A stretch of 8,140 bases of DNA, taken from Porphyromonadaceae bacterium UBA4277. Lineage in GTDB: Bacteria; Bacteroidota; Bacteroidia; Bacteroidales; Muribaculaceae. The stretch lies in the NCBI GenBank assembly GCA_002395965.1, contig DGVT01000133.1:5944-14083 (forward strand), written 5' to 3'. The notes under the pieces are model-generated. The model saw only the letters and a list, made by a program, of their open reading frames with translations, was not told the origin of the DNA and made no database searches. Positions 5,790 through 8,140 of this stretch are shown here, piece after piece (position 1 is the first letter of the stretch; each line of letters opens with the position of its first letter). The position numbers and the translations under genes are program-made.

Positions 5790-6572
5790 ATGCAAGTAAG
5801 AGCCAAAAAATCACTCGGACAGCACTTCCTCACCGACCTGGACGTGGCCCGGCGCATTGCCGACACCATGCTCAGCCACTGCCACCAGCCACTGCTCGAG
5901 GTGGGGCCGGGAATGGGTGTGCTCACACAGTTTCTGCTTGAGGCCGGACACGACTTGCGGGTGGTGGAGCTCGACCGCGAGAGCGTGGCATACCTTGAGC
6001 TTAATTTCCCGCAGCTCGAAGGGCGCATAATTGCCGACGACTTCCTGCGCCTCGACCTGAACAAGGTGTATGGCCGGCAGACGTTCTCAATCATCGGCAA
6101 CTACCCCTACAACATATCATCACAAATCTTCTTCAAGGTGCTCGACTACAAAGACCAGGTGACCTGCATCAGCGGCATGCTGCAGCGCGAGGTGGCGCAG
6201 CGCATAGCGGCCGCCCCGGGCAGCAAGACGCGCGGCATCCTCTCGGTGCTGCTGCAGGCCTGGTACGACGTGCAGTATCTCTTCACCGTCGATGAAAACG
6301 TGTTCAACCCGCCGCCCAAGGTCAAGTCGGGCGTCATCAAGCTCGTGCGCAACGACGTCACCGACCTGGGCTGCGACGAGCGCCTGTTCAAGACGGTGGT
6401 AAAGACCTCCTTCGGTCAGCGCCGCAAGACACTGCGCAACTCGCTGCGGCCGCTCTTGCCACCGCACGCCCAGGTGCCACAAGACCCCATCATGGGGCTG
6501 CGACCCGAGCAACTCTCGGTGCAGCAGTTTGTCGAGCTAACCAACTTAATATCCCAGGCACGCTGCCAGTAA
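5790..6572 (+). CDS. rsmA: 16S rRNA dimethyladenosine transferase RsmA (KsgA)
   Basis: This cytoplasmic enzyme of 260 aa uses SAM to add two methyl groups to each of two adjacent adenines (A1518 and A1519 in E. coli numbering) in the 3'-terminal hairpin of 16S rRNA late in 30S assembly. Motifs in order: KKSLGQHFLTD (6-16); SAM motif I LEVGPGMGVLT (36-46); VVELDRE (58-64) ending motif II; ADDFL (82-86); catalytic GNYPYNIS (103-110), the NLPY-type motif with Tyr; MLQREVAQRI (130-139); VFNPPPKVKSGV (171-182); and FGQRRKTLRNSL (208-219) in the C-terminal RNA-contact domain. Length is typical and no residue is missing. mgtE follows after 32 nt without a terminator. Confidence 0.97.
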   Translation: MQVRAKKSLGQHFLTDLDVARRIADTMLSHCHQPLLEVGPGMGVLTQFLLEAGHDLRVVELDRESVAYLELNFPQLEGRIIADDFLRLDLNKVYGRQTFSIIGNYPYNISSQIFFKVLDYKDQVTCISGMLQREVAQRIAAAPGSKTRGILSVLLQAWYDVQYLFTVDENVFNPPPKVKSGVIKLVRNDVTDLGCDERLFKTVVKTSFGQRRKTLRNSLRPLLPPHAQVPQDPIMGLRPEQLSVQQFVELTNLISQARCQ

Positions 6573-6604
6573 CATAATCACCACATTAACACCCTTTTGC
6601 CACT

Positions 6605-8002
6605 ATGAAGGAATTTGACGAAATTGCACTCGACCACCTCAATGAGCTGATAAAGAACAAGGACAGCGAGAACGTGCTGGCCGCCATGGCCGACATGCAC
6701 CCGGCCGACATTGCCGAGCTCATCAGCGACCTTGATGCCGAGGAAGCACTGTTCATCCTCGAGCTGCTCGACGACGAAACGGCAGCCGACGTGCTGGTAG
6801 AGCTCGACGAAGACGAACGCGCCGACCTGCTCGAACTCATGCCCAACGAGGAAATCGCACGACAACTCGAGCAGATGGATGCCGACGATGCCGTGGATGT
6901 GATCCAGGAACTTGACGAGGAAGACCGTGAAGACGTGATCAAGCACATCGACGACGTGGAGCAGGCTGGCGACATCGTCGATCTGCTGCAATATGACGAA
7001 GACACGGCCGGCGGACACATGAGCACCGAGATGATTGTGGTGAACGAGAACCTGTCGATGCCCGACTGCATCAAGGCCATGCGCGAGCAGGCCGAAGACA
7101 TGGACGAGATCTACAACATCTATGTCGTGGACGACGACAACCGCCTCAAGGGCATCTTCCCGCTCAAGACCACCATCACCAACCCCAGCGCCAGCAAAAT
7201 CAAGCATGTGATGGAGCCCGACCCCATCAGCGTCAAGACCGACACACCCATCGAGGACGTGGCACTCGACTTCGAGAAATATGACCTGGTGGCAATGCCC
7301 GTGATCGACAGCATAGGCCGCCTGGTGGGACGCATCACCGTGGACGACATCATCGACCAGGTGCGCGAGCAGAGCGAACGCGACTACCAGCTGGCTTCGG
7401 GTATCTCGGCCGACGTCGAAACCGACGACAGCGTCTGGACACAGTTCCGCGCACGCTTCCCATGGCTGCTCATCGGCATCGTGGGAGGCATTGCCAACGC
7501 CCTGATCCTCGACGGCGACGGCGGAGAGAACTCCTGGCAGACCTACCTGCCCGGCATGGCACTGTTCATCCCGCTGATTGGTGGCACCGGCGGTAACGTG
7601 GGCACACAATCGAGCGCTATCGTGGTGCAGGGCCTGGCCAACGGCAGCCTGGAGATGAAAAACGCCGGCAAGCACCTGGTAAAGGAGTTTGGCGTGGCAC
7701 TGCTCAACGCCACCATCATTGCCGGCCTGGTGCTGCTTTACAACTGGATATTCCCCACCGACCCCGACGACATGCGCGTCTCGCATCTCACATCCATGGC
7801 AGTGACCATTTCGCTGTTTGCCGTGGTACTCTTCGCATCGGTCTTCGGCACCTTTGTGCCGATCATGCTCGAGAAGCTAAAAATCGACCCGGCCATTGCC
7901 ACGGGGCCGTTCGTCACCGTGACCAACGACATCGTGGGCATGGTAATATACATGCTCATCAGCAGCACACTCATCGAGCAATTTCTCGGCGTGACACTTT
8001 AA
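6605..8002 (+). CDS. mgtE: MgtE-type magnesium transporter
   Basis: This is a 465-aa Mg2+ channel/transporter of the inner membrane. Residues 1-130 form the acidic helical N domain (many DE-rich helices such as LDAEEALFILELLDDETA). CBS domains cover about 137-195 and 200-258; these bind Mg2+ and close the pore when internal Mg2+ is high. A plug-helix region follows, then five membrane helices from about residue 286. The pore motif GGTGGNVGTQ (326-335) and the TNDIVGMVIYM motif with conserved Asp442 are intact. Length is typical. It starts 32 nt after rsmA with no promoter or leader long enough for an M-box riboswitch, so it is probably transcribed with rsmA and controlled at protein level. 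Confidence 0.97.
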   Translation: MKEFDEIALDHLNELIKNKDSENVLAAMADMHPADIAELISDLDAEEALFILELLDDETAADVLVELDEDERADLLELMPNEEIARQLEQMDADDAVDVIQELDEEDREDVIKHIDDVEQAGDIVDLLQYDEDTAGGHMSTEMIVVNENLSMPDCIKAMREQAEDMDEIYNIYVVDDDNRLKGIFPLKTTITNPSASKIKHVMEPDPISVKTDTPIEDVALDFEKYDLVAMPVIDSIGRLVGRITVDDIIDQVREQSERDYQLASGISADVETDDSVWTQFRARFPWLLIGIVGGIANALILDGDGGENSWQTYLPGMALFIPLIGGTGGNVGTQSSAIVVQGLANGSLEMKNAGKHLVKEFGVALLNATIIAGLVLLYNWIFPTDPDDMRVSHLTSMAVTISLFAVVLFASVFGTFVPIMLEKLKIDPAIATGPFVTVTNDIVGMVIYMLISSTLIEQFLGVTL

Positions 8003-8030
8003 TTAATTAATAATTAATAATGAATAATTA
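8000..8030. repeat. AT-rich stretch after mgtE
   Basis: The mgtE stop codon runs straight into TAATTAATTAATAATTAATAA-like sequence. This resembles 211-240 in base make-up and in lying beside the GC-rich dispersed repeat. No hairpin with a T-tract is present, so how mgtE transcription ends is not clear from the window. Confidence 0.5.
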
Positions 8031-8033
8031 GTC

Positions 8034-8081
8034 GCATCGCGCACTTGTAGCTCGCAGCTACCAAGCAATGCTTGGCACTAC
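8034..8081. repeat. Dispersed intergenic repeat, right copy (48 bp)
   Basis: This is the shorter copy of the element at 143-197, identical except that it lacks the 7-bp duplication. It carries GTAGCT-CGC-AGCTAC followed at once by CCAAGC-AAT-GCTTGG, one base and ACTAC, so two hairpins lie side by side. It has the same plus-strand direction as the left copy. Confidence 0.85.
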
Positions 8082-8114
8082 CTAACGATTAGCAGAAAAA
8101 ACGGCGCCAGCCTG

Positions 8115-8140
8115 CTTGTTTACTCGTTTACTTGTTTACT
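8115..8140. repeat. 8-bp tandem array, right copy (cut by window end)
   Basis: Three units of the TTGTTTAC/TCGTTTAC type, again in strict alternation, run to the window edge. A preceding CAGCCTGC resembles CAGCCAGC before the left array (249-255), so the shared block starts a few bases before the units. The array may continue beyond the window. Confidence 0.75.

Noticed and set aside
6573..6604. Magnesium riboswitch before mgtE
   Set aside because: The gap after rsmA is only 32 nt, too short for an M-box or similar fold.
6578..7786. Long open frame antisense to mgtE (402 aa)
   Set aside because: It lies wholly opposite the unmistakable mgtE and begins inside it. Its His/Val/Asp-rich composition is what the acidic mgtE codons give in reverse. 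No family features are seen.

Overview
The window looks like a piece of a gut-type Bacteroidales chromosome. Several genes and the tRNA have the Bacteroidota promoter signature (-7 box TAnnTTTG, in two cases with a TTTG -33 box 20 nt upstream). The proteins also fit: a secreted multi-domain alpha-amylase ending in a dockerin-like repeat, an RsmA/KsgA with the NYPYN form of its motif, an MgtE transporter and a flippase-like membrane protein. I cannot fix the genus. The style of the intergenic repeats and the dockerin-tailed secreted enzyme suggest Muribaculaceae, Prevotella or relatives, but that is inference.

Layout. 1-311 has no gene and holds a run of short hairpins, a 55-bp copy of a dispersed repeat, AT-rich 7-bp repeats and an 8-bp tandem array that runs into the amylase stop codon. 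312-2903 (minus) is the amylase. 2904-3412 is intergenic, with a promoter for each flanking gene and what looks like a diverged copy of the hairpin from the dispersed repeat. 3413-4050 (plus) is a HicA/HicB toxin-antitoxin pair with its own promoter and terminator. 4297-4368 (minus) is tRNA-Phe(GAA), also with promoter and terminator. 4560-5579 (minus) is a flippase-like (UPF0104/LPG synthase TM) protein. 5790-8002 (plus) is rsmA followed 32 nt later by mgtE, probably one transcript. 8003-8140 repeats the modules seen at the left edge.

Function. rsmA (16S rRNA dimethylation), mgtE (Mg2+ entry) and tRNA-Phe are housekeeping genes. The amylase is a secreted starch degrader and the HicAB pair is an accessory stress or stability module. 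The genes form no single pathway. The rsmA and flippase promoters seem to face each other across about 40 bp, so their transcripts would overlap at the 5' ends.

No wholly new system is evident. What the genes do not explain is the intergenic repeat architecture: hairpins whose stems change while pairing is kept, and modules reused in different order at both ends of the window.
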